DNA from: Brasilonema angustatum HA4187-MV1
GTDB taxonomy: Bacteria; Cyanobacteriota; Cyanobacteriia; Cyanobacteriales; Nostocaceae
Assembly: GCA_019359695.1 (NCBI GenBank)
Contig: JAHHGV010000005.1
Span: 124,001-188,000 of the forward strand
Length of the DNA: 64,000 nt
Reading direction: 5' to 3'
Shown: piece after piece, positions 26,001-35,229 of the stretch
Numbering within the stretch: position 1 is the stretch's first letter
How the letters are laid out: every line of letters begins with the position of its first letter
Program-made: the position numbers and the translations under genes
Notes under the pieces: generated by a model
The model's database searches: none
What the model was told of the DNA's origin: nothing
Seen by the model: the letters and a program-made list of their open reading frames with translations, nothing else

Positions 26001-26639
26001 GTCAACAATATCGCCGCGCCGACTCCACTGTCCTTCTGTTTCCACCAAAGGAACTCTTTCATACCCCAGTTTTGTGATTTCTTCACTGAAGGTCTTCAAG
26101 TCAAATTCCATACCACGTTTCAGGGTGAAGCAGAAAGGTTTAAAAGCTTCTGCCGGTGGTAGATGAGGTTGTAGCGCGGCGACAGTAGCGACAACCGCCA
26201 TTTTGGGTAAGGGGAGAGAGAGTGAGGGAGTGAGGGACTGTTGGCTCTCCTTCCCTCCTTCGCTCTTTCCCTCTTCTACTCCCTCATCTCTTCCTCGGGC
26301 AAGTTGTATCAAATCCGCAAGGACTTGCATCTGCCCCCAAGTCATCTCAGTTTCCGGGTCAAATGGTTCGTATGGGGACGCCTCGGAGGTTGGGTAGAAA
26401 TGTACCGTTTGCCACCCCATTGCTTCTAGCTGTGTTGTCCAGCGTCCGGCTTCCTCCAGAGTCGCACAGACCACGAACAAATTCTTGCTCTGGGTTTGAG
26501 CCAACGCCGAAGCGACCAAACCTTTGGGTAAGCGAGGAATGCCACTTAAGAGCAACTCTTGTTGCCGATTAAGTTTAGAGAGGAGTTCAGTGGTGAGCGC
26601 AGAACGCCCCAAAGCACGCACAATGGAAGAAAATGCCAT
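23055..26639 (-). CDS. mfd: Transcription-repair coupling factor Mfd
   Basis: The chain has 1194 residues. The N-terminal third is UvrB-like ([37 protein letters not shown]). The RNA-polymerase-interacting domain begins at [17 protein letters not shown]. The translocase has Walker [33 protein letters not shown] and the RecG-like tail [14 protein letters not shown]. The C-terminal TRCF domain runs from [14 protein letters not shown] to EEAVV. Mfd pushes stalled RNA polymerase off lesions and recruits UvrA. Two low-complexity inserts (coding DNA 25756-25830 and 26208-26296) look like intergenic repeats read in frame and explain the slightly long chain. All motor motifs are intact. A second copy of its 3' end lies at 22110-22235. 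Confidence 0.95.
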   Translation of the reverse strand: MAFSSIVRALGRSALTTELLSKLNRQQELLLSGIPRLPKGLVASALAQTQSKNLFVVCATLEEAGRWTTQLEAMGWQTVHFYPTSEASPYEPFDPETEMTWGQMQVLADLIQLARGRDEGVEEGKSEGGKESQQSLTPSLSLPLPKMAVVATVAALQPHLPPAEAFKPFCFTLKRGMEFDLKTFSEEITKLGYERVPLVETEGQWSRRGDIVDVFPVSSELPVRLDWFGDEIEQIREFDPVTQRSAALDKIDQLILTPTSFAPILMTALKDSAEFQVLSAELSDNSEVETQDSELLEGNRRFLGLAFDKPASLLDYLPENTLITIDEPEQCHAHSDRWVENAEEQWELLLSKGNEEISTLLPKIHRSFDECLADTAKFPKLNLSELVEENSGINLASRRVPVMPHQFAKIAETLRQERDRNFSVWLMSAQPSRSVSLLQEHDCPAQFIPNPRDYHAIDKQQINHTPVALKYSGLAELEGFILPTFRVVVVTDREFYGQHSLATPSYIRKRRKAASKQVDPNKLRQGDFVVHKNHGVGKFLKLESLTLNDETREYLVVQYADGLLRVAADQVGVLSRLRTTNEKPPELNKMTGKAWENTKNRVRKAIKKLAVDLLKLYASRSQQKGVTYPHDTPWQQELEDSFPYQATIDQLKATQDVKRDMESDRPMDRLVCGDVGFGKTEVAIRAIFKAVTSGGKQVALLAPTTILTQQHYHTLKERFAPYPINVGLLNRFRTAEERRDILKRLATGELDIVVGTHQLLGKSVAFRDLGLLVVDEEQRFGVNQKERIKSLRTQVDVLTLSATPIPRTLYMSLSGIREMSLIATPPPSRRPIQTHLSPMNSDSIRTAIRQELDRGGQVFYVVPRVEGIEEIGTELREMIPSARVAIAHGQMDESQLESTMLTFSNGEADILVCTTIIESGLDIPRVNTILIEDAHRFGLAQLYQLRGRVGRAGIQAHAWLFYPKQRTLSDAARQRLRAIQEFTQLGSGYQLAMRDMEIRGVGNLLGAEQSGQMEAIGFDLYMEMLEEAIREIRGQEIPKVDDTQIDLNLTAFVPADYITDLDQKMSAYRAVAAAKSKEELSQIAAEWNDRYGAIPKPATQLLRVMELKQLAKKLGFSRIKPENKQHIVLETQMEEPGWKNLAQNLSETLRSRFVYSPGKVTVRGLGVMKADQQLQTLIDALGKMQGAVVEEAVV

Positions 26640-26739
26640 AGATCACAAAATTATGAAGAAGTCCTTCTCGCAGGCAAGCATAATACTAACGCTTACCTCA
26701 ACTATTTTAAAAGTCTAGACACAGAAAGAACTCTAGCTA

Positions 26740-26990
26740 TAGAGTCAACAACGCGCGGGTGTAAGGGGGTAAGGGGAGCCAGTGCTGTGGGGAGCCAGTA
26801 CTTGATGAGGGTCTCCCTCCGTAGGTATCTGGCGTCCGGGTTTCCCGACTTGAGGCACCTGGCGTTGTAAGGGTGTAAGGGTGTAGGGGAGTAATTGGTG
26901 GGGGCACCGGATCCACCACCAATTAAAAACCACGCTCATCTTTGATTTAGTGGGGGCTTGAAACCCCCTTGGCTCTGGGGTATATGGATG
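26740..26990. repeat. Repeat-rich intergenic region upstream of mfd
   Basis: GGGTGTAAGGG-type tracts, repeated GGGGAGCCAGT motifs and short palindromes fill most of 26640-27232. Several open frames here translate to repeat sequence on both strands and are not genes. The promoters of the divergent mfd and CNNM-type genes must lie within it. Confidence 0.55.
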
Positions 26991-27232
26991 TACCAAAAAA
27001 CAGTCTCTTCTTATCCCCCTACACCCCTTTCTTGGTCATGAATACCTGGTACAATGACCACTTATTCCACTGACTCATGGTTCATATACGAATCAGTCTT
27101 AAGCTGCTAATTTATGACTTATAATTTATGACTTTTTTGTATGCAGAGTGTTTCGTAATCACACGTTGCATACTAGATACTAAGAGGTTAAGGTTAAGCA
27201 CAGTTTGCCGATAGTATCGGCAGTTTTTACAG

Positions 27233-28558
27233 ATGTCTCCAACAATCGAAATTCTAATTATTGTTCTTTTAATTCTTGCCAATGCTGTGTTTGTCATGTC
27301 AGAATTGGCGATTTTCTCAGTACGAAAGGTGCGTCTACAACAACTTGCTGACCGGGGTGATGCTAAAGCACGCGTCGCTTTGGAACTGGCATCCTCGCCG
27401 AATCAGTTTCTAGGAACTGTTCAGATTGGGATCACACTCCTGACCATCGTGTCTGGTGCCTATGGTGAAGAAACTATCGCCAAGAGACTAACGCCTATTC
27501 TAAATTTTATCCCTTTGCAGGCAGATTATAAGCAACACCTGGCTAAAGGATTAGCAATTTTAGTTATTACATTTTTGACACTAATTCTTGGTGAACTGGT
27601 ACCTAAGCGGCTGGCTTTAAACAACCCGGAACCTATTGCTTCCGTTATCGCTATACCGATGCTTACGTTGTCTAAATTAACGTCTCCTGTAGTTTATTTA
27701 CTAAGTCTTGCTACTGATACGGTGCTGCGGTTGTTGGGTACCAGACCGTCCAAAGAGCCACTCGTGACAGAGGAAGAAATTAGAGTCTTAATCGAACAAG
27801 GTACTGAGGAGGGAACCTTTGAGGAAGCAGAACAAGATATGGTCGAGCGAGTTTTTCGCTTGGGCGATCGCCCCGTTAGTTCGTTTATGACACCCCGACC
27901 AGATATTCTTTGGCTGGATTTGGAGGACTCTACTGAAGAAAACCGCCAAAAGATTATTGATGGCACTTATTCCCGGTATCCAGTTTGTCAGGGGGGACTT
28001 GACAACGTGCTAGGTATCATCCCAGTCACCGACTTGTTAGCCCGAAGTTTCTGTGGTGAGCAGTTGGATTTAACAGTAGGATTACGACAACCCGTATATG
28101 TGCCAGAAAGCACCCGAGGCTTGAAAGTTTTGGAGTTGTTCAAGCAAACCGTTACTCACATGGCGCTAGTCGTGGATGAATATGGTGTGATTCAGGGATT
28201 AGTCACTCTTAACGATGTCATGATAGAAATCGTTGGTGATGTTCCTTCTGTTGATGACCAAGAAGACCCTCAAATAGTGCAACGAGAGGATGGTTCCTGG
28301 TTGTTGGATGGTATGTTGGGTGTTGATGACTTTTTTGAACTATTCGATGTTGAGGAGTTGTCGTCCGAACACCGAGGAAGTTATCAAACATTAGGTGGTT
28401 TTGTCATGGCGCATCTAGGTCGCATACCCTCAGCAGCAGATCATTTTGAATGGCAAGGTATGCGCTTGGAAGTCATGGATATGGATGGTAACCGTGTTGA
28501 TAAAGTTCTCGTTGTGCCTCAGGAAGCGAAATCTGGTAATAATGAGAAATTAGATTAG
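27233..28558 (+). CDS. CNNM/CorC-type membrane protein (hemolysin C family)
   Basis: The product has 441 residues. An N-terminal CNNM (DUF21) domain with three or four membrane helices (IEILIIVLLILANAVFVMSE; GLAILVITFLTLILGELVPK) is followed by two CBS domains (MTPRPDILWLDLEDS; HMALVVDEYGVIQGLVTLND). A C-terminal CorC/HlyC domain follows (SWLLDGMLGVDDFFELFDV; LGGFVMAHLGRIP). Bacterial members export magnesium or protect against it, with the CBS pair sensing Mg-ATP. The older hemolysin name is not a guide to function. The ATG at 27233 fits the start of helix 1. It stands alone, divergent from mfd. Confidence 0.9.
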   Translation: MSPTIEILIIVLLILANAVFVMSELAIFSVRKVRLQQLADRGDAKARVALELASSPNQFLGTVQIGITLLTIVSGAYGEETIAKRLTPILNFIPLQADYKQHLAKGLAILVITFLTLILGELVPKRLALNNPEPIASVIAIPMLTLSKLTSPVVYLLSLATDTVLRLLGTRPSKEPLVTEEEIRVLIEQGTEEGTFEEAEQDMVERVFRLGDRPVSSFMTPRPDILWLDLEDSTEENRQKIIDGTYSRYPVCQGGLDNVLGIIPVTDLLARSFCGEQLDLTVGLRQPVYVPESTRGLKVLELFKQTVTHMALVVDEYGVIQGLVTLNDVMIEIVGDVPSVDDQEDPQIVQREDGSWLLDGMLGVDDFFELFDVEELSSEHRGSYQTLGGFVMAHLGRIPSAADHFEWQGMRLEVMDMDGNRVDKVLVVPQEAKSGNNEKLD

Positions 28559-28645
28559 TATCACAATCAGGCTCAAGCAAGGGAAACGTAGTTGTGTCAT
28601 TGCGACGTAAGGAAGCAATCTCACAGTCTTGTTCTTTCTTAACTC

Positions 28646-28900
28646 GTGCGTAAGTCCTAACAATGAAGTAGGGGAGCCACTGCCGTGCGCGGGTTAAGCG
28701 CGTTGAGGCATGTGGCGTGAGCCAGTGCCCTATGGCTAACGCCACGCCTTACAGCTATCGGGGAGAACCTCCGGTTCCGCTGCGCTTTAGACCTCTGGGC
28801 GTGCGCTTTGCGCATACGCAGTCGCCGTGAGAGCGGGAGAGCCGTCATTCGCGCTGTCTCACCGTGCGCGGGTTAAGCGCGTTGAGGCATCTGGCGTTGG
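28646..28900. repeat. GC-rich dispersed repeat with a direct duplication
   Basis: The string CGTGCGCGGGTTAAGCGCG plus GTTGAGGCAT occurs at about 28684 and again at about 28863 in the same orientation. An inverted relative is at 50605-50655 (CATGCCTCAACGCGGGGAAC). Between them are palindromes such as GTGCGCTTTGCGCATACGC. Open frames on both strands are repeat-derived. A GCGTAAGTCCT end (28648-28658) is also present. Confidence 0.7.
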
Positions 28901-28918
28901 GCATGAACAATGCCCACC

Positions 28919-29719
28919 CTACAAACTAACAGCTTGCGGTATTGCATCTATAATCATTTGCGCCAATTCACAAAAACCCTCTCCTTCAGCAGCCGAAGTC
29001 ATATATACAGGGTGATGCTGAAGTTGATTTGCATACTCCAGCACATTTGCCACACCTACAGACAGTGGAAAATAACGGTGATCAAATAAACTTTCATCGT
29101 TGGGACTATCGCCAACACTCACAACTTGTTCTGGAGTATTGTACTCAGGAAAGTATTCTTGCAACACCTGTAATAACCCATTTGCCTTGTCTTGTCCCAG
29201 AGGTTTGATGTGACACTGTACGTTACTGTAGGTAAAACCCCAACCCATTTCCTGACATAGATGACTCAGGGTTTTGAGTTCATCTGTGCTTAAAGATTGC
29301 ACATCAAATGTCCAATCAGTCACGCGAAATCGATTATCAGCAGATTCTTGGATCTGGGGACATTGAGTTTGTAATTGTTGAAAAGCCGATGCCAAGTGTT
29401 GACGATGTGCTATTAAGTCAGGAATGGGTGTTAAAGTAACTGGTTTGTCACTTCCACCCAAGAAAAACAAACCGCCGTTTTCAGCTACAGCACCAACAAT
29501 GGGCAGATAATACGCTAAACCATTGACCCAACCAGCACTCCGTCCGGTAATAATCACCACCTTGATACCAGCAGTTGCTAAATCCTGCAAACTTTGCAAT
29601 AACTCACTGGTAAATTTTCCTTTCCTGGTCAGGGTACCATCCATATCCGTAGCGACCAGACGAACGTTGCTAAAGCATTGAGTCGATGAAACCTCAGACA
29701 AGGGCAGGAGTCTGTGCAT
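28919..29719 (-). CDS. HAD-family phosphatase (Cof/SPP-like, type IIB cap)
   Basis: The product has 266 residues. Motif I is LVATDMDGTLTRKGKF (nucleophile Asp and general-acid Asp), motif II is VVIITGRSAGW, Lys is in IKPLGQDKANGLLQVL, and motif IV is VVSVGDSPNDESLFDH. The large cap between motifs II and III (NGGLFFLGGSDKPV to FTYSNVQCHIKP) is the C2B type found in sucrose-phosphate and mannosyl-phosphoglycerate phosphatases and Cof proteins. It hydrolyses a small phosphate ester in the cytoplasm; the substrate is open. The start at 29719 adds about 20 residues before the fold; a start nearer RLVATD is possible, but no internal Met is available. Confidence 0.87.
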   Translation of the reverse strand: MHRLLPLSEVSSTQCFSNVRLVATDMDGTLTRKGKFTSELLQSLQDLATAGIKVVIITGRSAGWVNGLAYYLPIVGAVAENGGLFFLGGSDKPVTLTPIPDLIAHRQHLASAFQQLQTQCPQIQESADNRFRVTDWTFDVQSLSTDELKTLSHLCQEMGWGFTYSNVQCHIKPLGQDKANGLLQVLQEYFPEYNTPEQVVSVGDSPNDESLFDHRYFPLSVGVANVLEYANQLQHHPVYMTSAAEGEGFCELAQMIIDAIPQAVSL

Positions 29720-29775
29720 AAAAGTTTAGCAAAAAGCTGTCAAACACTAATTTACAGCAAGATGGCACTCATACC

Positions 29776-29812
29776 ATTTTGGATTTTGGATTTTGGATTT
29801 TAGATTTTGGAT
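29776..29812. repeat. Short tandem repeat, unit ATTTTGG
   Basis: About five heptamer copies of (T)GGATTTT run head to tail, one with a point change (TTTTAGATTT). Confidence 0.85.
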
Positions 29813-29932
29813 TGTAAAAGACTTACTGGTAATTACTTTTAGCATTCTATCTGTCGCATTCTTTTTTCAAATTGGTATCAGAATTGGTCTCACCAATTGT
29901 TTTCCTTACCCCCCTACCCCCTTATACCCTTA

Positions 29933-30049
29933 TACCGTTTCACTTTAAGGTTGATACAAATAGGCAGCAGAGGAGCAGAGGAGCAGAGGAGCAGGGGAGA
30001 AAGAATTACAGACTAATCATTTGTATCAAGGATTTCGTGAAATGGTATT
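29933..30049. mobile_element. MITE-like element with nested inverted repeats and a tandem-repeat core
   Basis: TACCGTTTCAC (29933-29943) pairs with GTGAAATGGTA (30039-30049), and TTGATACAAAT (29951-29961) pairs perfectly with ATTTGTATCAA (30020-30030). The core holds AGAGGAGC repeats (about 29965-29995). It is just downstream of the devA stop (30064). The remainder of 29720-30063 is C-rich repeat. Confidence 0.6.
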
Positions 30050-30063
30050 ACACCCTTACACCC

Positions 30064-30771
30064 CTAATTATTGACTTTACCTTGAGAATCACGGGCTAAA
30101 AGACCATCTTCCATTTCCACAATCCGATCAGCTATATCTAAAATGCGGTTGTCGTGGGTGACTAACAATATAGATGTTCCTTGCTCTTTAGCAAGATGCT
30201 GCATCAATTGCACAACATCGCGTCCTGATTGCTTGTCTAAAGCCGCTGTAGGTTCATCTGCTAGTACTAATGGGGGATTATTCACCAAAGCGCGGGCGAT
30301 CGCAATCCTTTGTTTTTGTCCTCCCGAAAGATTTTCTGGATAGTAATCAATCCGTTCTCCTAAACCCACTGCTTTTAGTATGGCCTCTGATTTAGCAATG
30401 GCTTGTTGGTGAGAAATAAATTTATTCAACTCTACCGCCATCTGCACATTTTGCCTAGCAGTTAAAAACTCCAACAAATTATGAGCCTGAAAAATGTAAC
30501 CAATCTTTCGTCGAATATTGACCAGTTTTTTCTGGCTAGCCTTATATAGTTCTATACCTAAAAATTGTAAACTTCCTTCTTGCACAGACCGCAAACCGCC
30601 AATCAAGCTCAGTAATGTTGTCTTACCTGAACCAGATGGTCCAGTCATAATAACAATTTCTCCTGGGTAAATGTCCAGATTAATATCATAGAGAATTTGT
30701 CTTTTTAATATGCCTTTGCCGTAATAATGGTTGATATGTTTTATGGAAATTACTGGTTCTTTATCAAACAT
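30064..30771 (-). CDS. devA: ABC transporter ATP-binding protein, DevA family
   Basis: A 235-residue ATPase: Walker A GPSGSGKTTLLSL, Q-loop GYIFQAHNLL, signature LSGGQKQRIAIARAL, Walker B LVLADEPTAALD, and the H-loop in LLVTHDNRI. The early KHINHYYGKGILKRQIL stretch is typical of DevA. With DevB (adaptor) and DevC (permease) it drives a TolC-dependent exporter; the founding operon exports heterocyst glycolipids, but Nostocales carry several paralogous sets, so the substrate of this one is unknown. It is the last gene of the operon, separated from devC by 229 bp that include a palindromic repeat. Confidence 0.88.
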   Translation of the reverse strand: MFDKEPVISIKHINHYYGKGILKRQILYDINLDIYPGEIVIMTGPSGSGKTTLLSLIGGLRSVQEGSLQFLGIELYKASQKKLVNIRRKIGYIFQAHNLLEFLTARQNVQMAVELNKFISHQQAIAKSEAILKAVGLGERIDYYPENLSGGQKQRIAIARALVNNPPLVLADEPTAALDKQSGRDVVQLMQHLAKEQGTSILLVTHDNRILDIADRIVEMEDGLLARDSQGKVNN

Positions 30772-30819
30772 AAATATATCTATAGTAGTCCTATTTGAGT
30801 TGTAAATTGTCTCATGAGG

Positions 30820-30925
30820 GCAGGGAACGCTTAACAGGTGAGACCAGCCCCCGTCTTGGCGGTCTCCGTCACGTTAGCGAAGCGTCTCCGCAGGAGATTG
30901 GGGGACTGGCGAACCCGAAGGGGAA
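30820..30925. repeat. Palindromic dispersed repeat between devC and devA
   Basis: GC-rich stretch with CGTTAGCGAAGCGTCTCCGC and GGCGAACCCGAAGGGG, of the same class as the repeats at 17.2, 33.8, 37.6, 43.2 and 48.0-48.5 kb. It interrupts an operon that is usually tight and may lower devA expression or give an mRNA end point. Confidence 0.55.
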
Positions 30926-31000
30926 CAGGAATTGTTTATAAATGATTTAGGATTGCTATATAACTATCCTTCTTTTACTCAGTTCAATCTTAGATACTTT

Positions 31001-32152
31001 TTAGAAAATATCCGCAGGGTCAGCAGAACGCAACTTACGCATAGCAATAGTGCCAGAGATAAAGCACATAATAAAAGTCAAAATGAGTACCATTACGGCT
31101 CGTCCAACGCTCATCAAAACTGGTAAGAGTGTGGCATCTCTCGCCCGGTCATACAAAAACATAGTTATAGCAAATCCTGGAATATATCCTAAAATTGCTA
31201 AAATTAAAGCTTCTTGTAGGATAACAATTAACAAATATTTTTGTGTATACCCTATTGCTTTTAGGGTTGCATATTCCGCTAAATGATCCGCTACCTCGGT
31301 ATAAAGTATTTGATAGACAATGACAGTTCCTACTATGAAACCCATAATAGTGCCTAAAGTGAAAATAAAACCTATTGCTGTACTACTTTCCCAGTAATAT
31401 CTCTCATAATTAATAAATTCTTGCTTACTTAAAACTTTGATATCTCTAGGTAAATATTTTTTCAAAGTTTGAGCAACAGTGGTTGCATCTGCTCCTGGTT
31501 TTAATCTAATCAGACCGATATCAATTAATCCTGACTTATGAAGGGGGAACATTCGCAAAAAGTTTAAATCACTGGTAATTAAATTTCCATCTGCTCCGAA
31601 AGAAGCACCTAAAGTAAATAGTCCCCCTACTTTCATTCTTCGACTATTGACTTCTGCTACTACAGTTTTTCCTTGTTCAAATTCAGTAGCGATCGGTCCA
31701 TATTCCTGTCTAGAAGAACGGTCGTATAAAACAACATCTGGCAGTTTAAGTTTATCTAAATTTTCTTTAACTCCAGGTAAATCTAAGACGTTGACGGCTG
31801 GATTGATTCCAATCACTAGGAGGTTACGAGAACGACCCGTTAAAGGATTTTTCCAGGCAGTATAATCTAGATAAATTGGATACACACTTTGTACTGCTTG
31901 TAAATCTAAAGCTTTGTATAAACGCCTCTGGGAAAAACCTTTCATGGAAAGCAAAGCATTAGATTGATTATTGATGAGAACAATGTCGGCTTGTAAACTT
32001 GTATGAAGTCGGACGTTACTAAAATATAGAGAATCCCGGAAACCAAGCTGCATAAACATTAAAATATCAGCAAAGGCAATTCCTGCCAGAGCTACAGCTA
32101 AACGAGTTTTTTCTCGCTTCAGTTGTAACCAAGCCAGAGGGATTTTTGTCAT
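31001..32152 (-). CDS. devC: ABC exporter permease, DevC family
   Basis: A 383-residue MacB/FtsX-type permease. The first helix is in LAWLQLKREKTRLAVALAGI; a large periplasmic domain runs from about residue 40 to 255 (SLQADIVLINNQSNALLSMK; LLVIGINPAVNVLDLPGV). Three C-terminal helices follow (STAIGFIFTLGTIMGFIVGT; YLLIVILQEALILAILGYIP; VGRAVMVLILTFIMCFISGT). The order and length match DevC. The gene begins 49 bp after the devB stop and certainly belongs to the same transcript. Confidence 0.88.
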   Translation of the reverse strand: MTKIPLAWLQLKREKTRLAVALAGIAFADILMFMQLGFRDSLYFSNVRLHTSLQADIVLINNQSNALLSMKGFSQRRLYKALDLQAVQSVYPIYLDYTAWKNPLTGRSRNLLVIGINPAVNVLDLPGVKENLDKLKLPDVVLYDRSSRQEYGPIATEFEQGKTVVAEVNSRRMKVGGLFTLGASFGADGNLITSDLNFLRMFPLHKSGLIDIGLIRLKPGADATTVAQTLKKYLPRDIKVLSKQEFINYERYYWESSTAIGFIFTLGTIMGFIVGTVIVYQILYTEVADHLAEYATLKAIGYTQKYLLIVILQEALILAILGYIPGFAITMFLYDRARDATLLPVLMSVGRAVMVLILTFIMCFISGTIAMRKLRSADPADIF

Positions 32153-32201
32153 TATCTTTTGTCCTCAGTTGTTAGTTGTTAGCGCATGAACAATTGATTT
32201 T

Positions 32202-33620
32202 TCAAAGATTAATTTCAACAACCACCTTGGCGTAAGTTAAGCCTGTCACTTTTTTACTATCTTGTGGAGTCAGGACAATTTTCACTTCTACTACTCTGGC
32301 ATCAACATCTGCGGCTGGATCTGTATTTAACACATCTTTTTTGCCAATTTGCCTACCAATTTCAGCAACAGTTCCTTGTAATCCTCCGCCAAAAGCACCA
32401 TTATCACTGGTTATTACAGCTCGTTGACCAAGGCGCACCTTACTAATACTGTCTTCGGGAACTTCAGCTATGACTACCATCTGATCAGTCCGTCCAATCT
32501 CAGCAATACCATTTGTATTGATGCTCTCTCCAGCTTTCGTATGAAGTTTAATAATTTCGCCAGAAATTGGAGCTTTGATATAGCTTAAATTCAATTGAGC
32601 TTGTGCTTTCTTGAGTGCAGCGATCGCATTACTAACTTGTGCTTGTGCAACTAGTAAATCAATTGGACGAATATCTTTTATTCTGTTAAATTTGGCTCTT
32701 TCCTCATCAATTTGTCTTTGCAAAGTTGCGAGAATTTTGTTCCTATTGACTCTAGCTTCAACCAGTTGCTGTTGCAAAGTTCCTATAGTTTTTACTTGAT
32801 TGGCTCTAGCTTCAGCAAGTTGCTGTCGTAAAGTTGCAACTGTTTGTTTTTGGTTTGCCTGGGCTTCAGCAAGTTGCTGAGTCGAAGTTTCCGCGCCTAA
32901 TTGCCTTCTATCACGTTCCTGCTGAGAAATTGCACCTTCTTTGTATAACATCTGATAGCGTTGAGCATCGACTTCGGCATTACGTTGTTCAGCTCGTATA
33001 CGCGAAACCGTAGCTTGGAAAGCATCCCTTTGCCCTTGAACTTCAGCTTGGATACGATTAATTGTTGCTTTTAAGACAGTTTTTTCCCCGCCTAACTCTG
33101 CTTGCAGGCGATTAATTGTTGCTTGTTGAGCATCTAGTTCCCCACGTAATTGTGCTTCCAGGCGAGCAATGACGGCTCTTTGAGCCTCAATGTCTCTTGG
33201 TGAACCTGCTTTGACATTTGCTAAATTGGCACGGGCTTCTTGCACTTTTGCCTTAGCTTCTTCCATTGCGGCTTGGCTACTGGAGAAGTTATCCAAAATA
33301 GCAATGATTTGATTTTTTTTAACTTGCTCTCCTTCTTTGACAAAAACTTGTTCTACTCGCGACGTTCCTTGGACTCCCACTGGTGCAGACAGTTTAAAAA
33401 CTTCCCCTTGTGGTTCCAAACGCCCCAAAGCATTTATACTTGTGATTGGCGCACTGGATACGGGCGGATTCAACTTTTTCACTTGCTCCATTTTGGCTAT
33501 GCTTAGGACTCCAGTTGCAACTATGACTGGCAAGGTTACAGCAATTAACCACCAAATCTGTGGTTTATCATTATCAAGAAACTGCTCCCTTACGCTTGAG
33601 TTATCACTCACCCTTGACAT
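32202..33620 (-). CDS. devB: HlyD-type membrane fusion protein, DevB family
   Basis: About 472 residues from MSRVSDNS; an ATG four codons upstream at 33632 is also possible. One N-terminal helix (PQIWWLIAVTLPVIVATGVL) anchors it in the inner membrane. A lipoyl-like half (GRLEPQGEVFKLSAPVG; KNQIIAILDN) surrounds a very long coiled coil (residues about 115-320) built from repeats such as TINRLQAELGGEK and LRQQLAEARANQVK. The barrel domain closes it (LSYIKAPISGEIIKLHTKAG; IAEIGRTDQMVVIAEVPEDS). It bridges DevCA to an outer-membrane TolC protein. The coiled coil contains about four near-repeats of LxQQLxEARxNxxKxxxT. Confidence 0.88.
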   Translation of the reverse strand: MSRVSDNSSVREQFLDNDKPQIWWLIAVTLPVIVATGVLSIAKMEQVKKLNPPVSSAPITSINALGRLEPQGEVFKLSAPVGVQGTSRVEQVFVKEGEQVKKNQIIAILDNFSSSQAAMEEAKAKVQEARANLANVKAGSPRDIEAQRAVIARLEAQLRGELDAQQATINRLQAELGGEKTVLKATINRIQAEVQGQRDAFQATVSRIRAEQRNAEVDAQRYQMLYKEGAISQQERDRRQLGAETSTQQLAEAQANQKQTVATLRQQLAEARANQVKTIGTLQQQLVEARVNRNKILATLQRQIDEERAKFNRIKDIRPIDLLVAQAQVSNAIAALKKAQAQLNLSYIKAPISGEIIKLHTKAGESINTNGIAEIGRTDQMVVIAEVPEDSISKVRLGQRAVITSDNGAFGGGLQGTVAEIGRQIGKKDVLNTDPAADVDARVVEVKIVLTPQDSKKVTGLTYAKVVVEINL

Positions 33621-33699
33621 GATATTGCCCATTAGTTGGAATTTTGCATATACAAACTAAAAAAGTGAGTTAGGCGCAATAGAATTAAGTCAAATAATG

Positions 33700-33960
33700 A
33701 AAAAACCTATCTCCTGCACAGACGCTCTTGTCTATGTCCTTTGCACACCCTGCGCTCAAGCGCAGCGTGACTCTTAGGGCATACCACAAAGCACAGCGAA
33801 GCCGTGTCGTATCTCCTACGGAGATACTGCGCTAACGGCGATAGCTGTGGCGTCAGCCATAGACATACCCACTCTTGCGTAGCCTTGCCGCAGGCATAGG
33901 GCTGTCCCTAGGATAGGAATAAGAGTTTCACGACTAGTTCTTGCGTAAGTCCTAACACAG
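33700..33960. repeat. Palindromic repeat region upstream of devB
   Basis: Multiple GC-rich palindromes (CTGCGCTCAAGCGCAG, ATCTCCTACGGAGAT, GATAGCTGTGGCGTCAGCCA) and a GCGTAAGTCCT end (33944-33954). I looked for a GTA-N8-TAC NtcA site before devB and found none in the first 150 bp. Confidence 0.6.
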
Positions 33961-34048
33961 TTACAACAGTTTGGTTTGTCTATCTGAATAGATAGCAAAC
34001 AAAACTGGGTAACAACTGCATTGTCTTTGAGAAAAAAAGTATGATTAA

Positions 34049-34264
34049 CGAGGTAAGCTGATTGGCTTTGAGTTAACGGCAGCTCATTCCAACTTAACCC
34101 AGAACATCATAGACAAGCTGTTTGGAAATGAAGGTTACATTGAAGGATTTTGTGACTCGATTTTGCTTAAGTTAAATGAATTCTACATTTGTAAGTTGCT
34201 TGAAAACGTAGCAGAACCTACAGATAGGAAGATGGAAACCCTAGGAAAGACAAGAAGTTTTTGA
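34049..34264 (+). other. Unexplained open stretch without a start codon (possible gene remnant)
   Basis: Seventy-one codons are open up to TGA at 34262-34264, reading GKLIGFELTAAHSNLTQNII and DKLFGNEGYIEGFCDSILLK. The composition looks like real globular protein, but no ATG or GTG starts it and a TAA lies just upstream. I do not recognise it. It may be the end of a lost gene. Confidence 0.3.
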
Positions 34265-34278
34265 TTGTTGAGTTTGCA

Positions 34279-35016
34279 CTAACTTGGTATATCAAACAGA
34301 ACTGTCGTCATATATTGTTCTGCCCAATCTGAACCAAAAGCTTTTTCCAGTACGCGGCGGGTTTTGTCGTTCTGCTGCTGTTTTGTGCAGTAGTTACGTT
34401 GTCCAGCCAAACTTAGCATCGCCTGTTCTGATGGAAGGGGTTGGGATGCTGTGGCTTGCATGCAATGTATTTCTAAAAATTCCCGAGTGCGAGAGAGAAA
34501 CAGATTTTCTTCTTCAGGAGAACTCAGACGAACGAAAACACAATAGTCTGAAAAAATGTCTCCCCACTCAGGCAATTCTCGCGGGTGGGAAAAGTTCAAT
34601 TGAGGGAGTGCAGCCAGTGCAGAAGTATATGATTTTGGGAGAGTGTACTGGGAGTTGACTGGAGAAAGATCTGCGATCGCCGCACTTATTTGACCCCTAG
34701 CCCCAACTAAATCACAACCAAACATTGGCAGTTCGTACTCTGGACGGGGAAACATCACGCAGTGCAATATATCCAGCATATTTCCCACCTTTGCCAGTTC
34801 CAGGTGCATTTTCCGAAACTGGGGTGTTTGATAGCACTGGTTTTCAATCGTCAGCTTCTCACCTTCTAGCCGACCTTCCACATACCCAAATTCATTAGGC
34901 AAATGATAAGGCGATAAGTCCAAGTGCTTATGCCACACTGCTTCTATACAATCTGCTAGTTGACGAATCAGCGGATGTTGTTGCTCGCGCAGTGATGGTA
35001 AAGGAGTTGTTGTCAT
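34279..35016 (-). CDS. pcyA: Phycocyanobilin:ferredoxin oxidoreductase
   Basis: A 245-residue ferredoxin-dependent bilin reductase. It reduces biliverdin IXa to phycocyanobilin, the chromophore of phycobilisomes and many phytochromes. The catalytic residues known from Synechocystis PcyA (Glu76, His88, Asp105) appear here with an offset of three as Glu73 (MHLELAKVG), His85 (DILHCVMF) and Asp102 (MFGCDLVG). The C-terminal helix region [19 protein letters not shown] and [20 protein letters not shown] matches the family. The ATG at 35016 gives the normal length. It is monocistronic. Confidence 0.95.
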   Translation of the reverse strand: MTTTPLPSLREQQHPLIRQLADCIEAVWHKHLDLSPYHLPNEFGYVEGRLEGEKLTIENQCYQTPQFRKMHLELAKVGNMLDILHCVMFPRPEYELPMFGCDLVGARGQISAAIADLSPVNSQYTLPKSYTSALAALPQLNFSHPRELPEWGDIFSDYCVFVRLSSPEEENLFLSRTREFLEIHCMQATASQPLPSEQAMLSLAGQRNYCTKQQQNDKTRRVLEKAFGSDWAEQYMTTVLFDIPS

Positions 35017-35229
35017 AATCTTATGGGATTTCTAACCGGGTAATGTGATTCAGTTATTAGTCTACCGTTCACAAAGTCTCACCCGAGGTAGCTCGCAACA
35101 CAACCAAACACTTGCAACTGACAAATGTAAAGTTATAAAACACTCGCTTTTCAAAAATAGGAGTTATTTTGTATTCTTAGTTACAGAAATAATTTGGTTT
35201 TAGCCCACTAAAGAAGGCTAAGCAGAGCC

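Noticed and set aside
33621-33800. NtcA-type site (GTA-N8-TAC) before devB
   Set aside because: No matching spacing found by eye on either strand.
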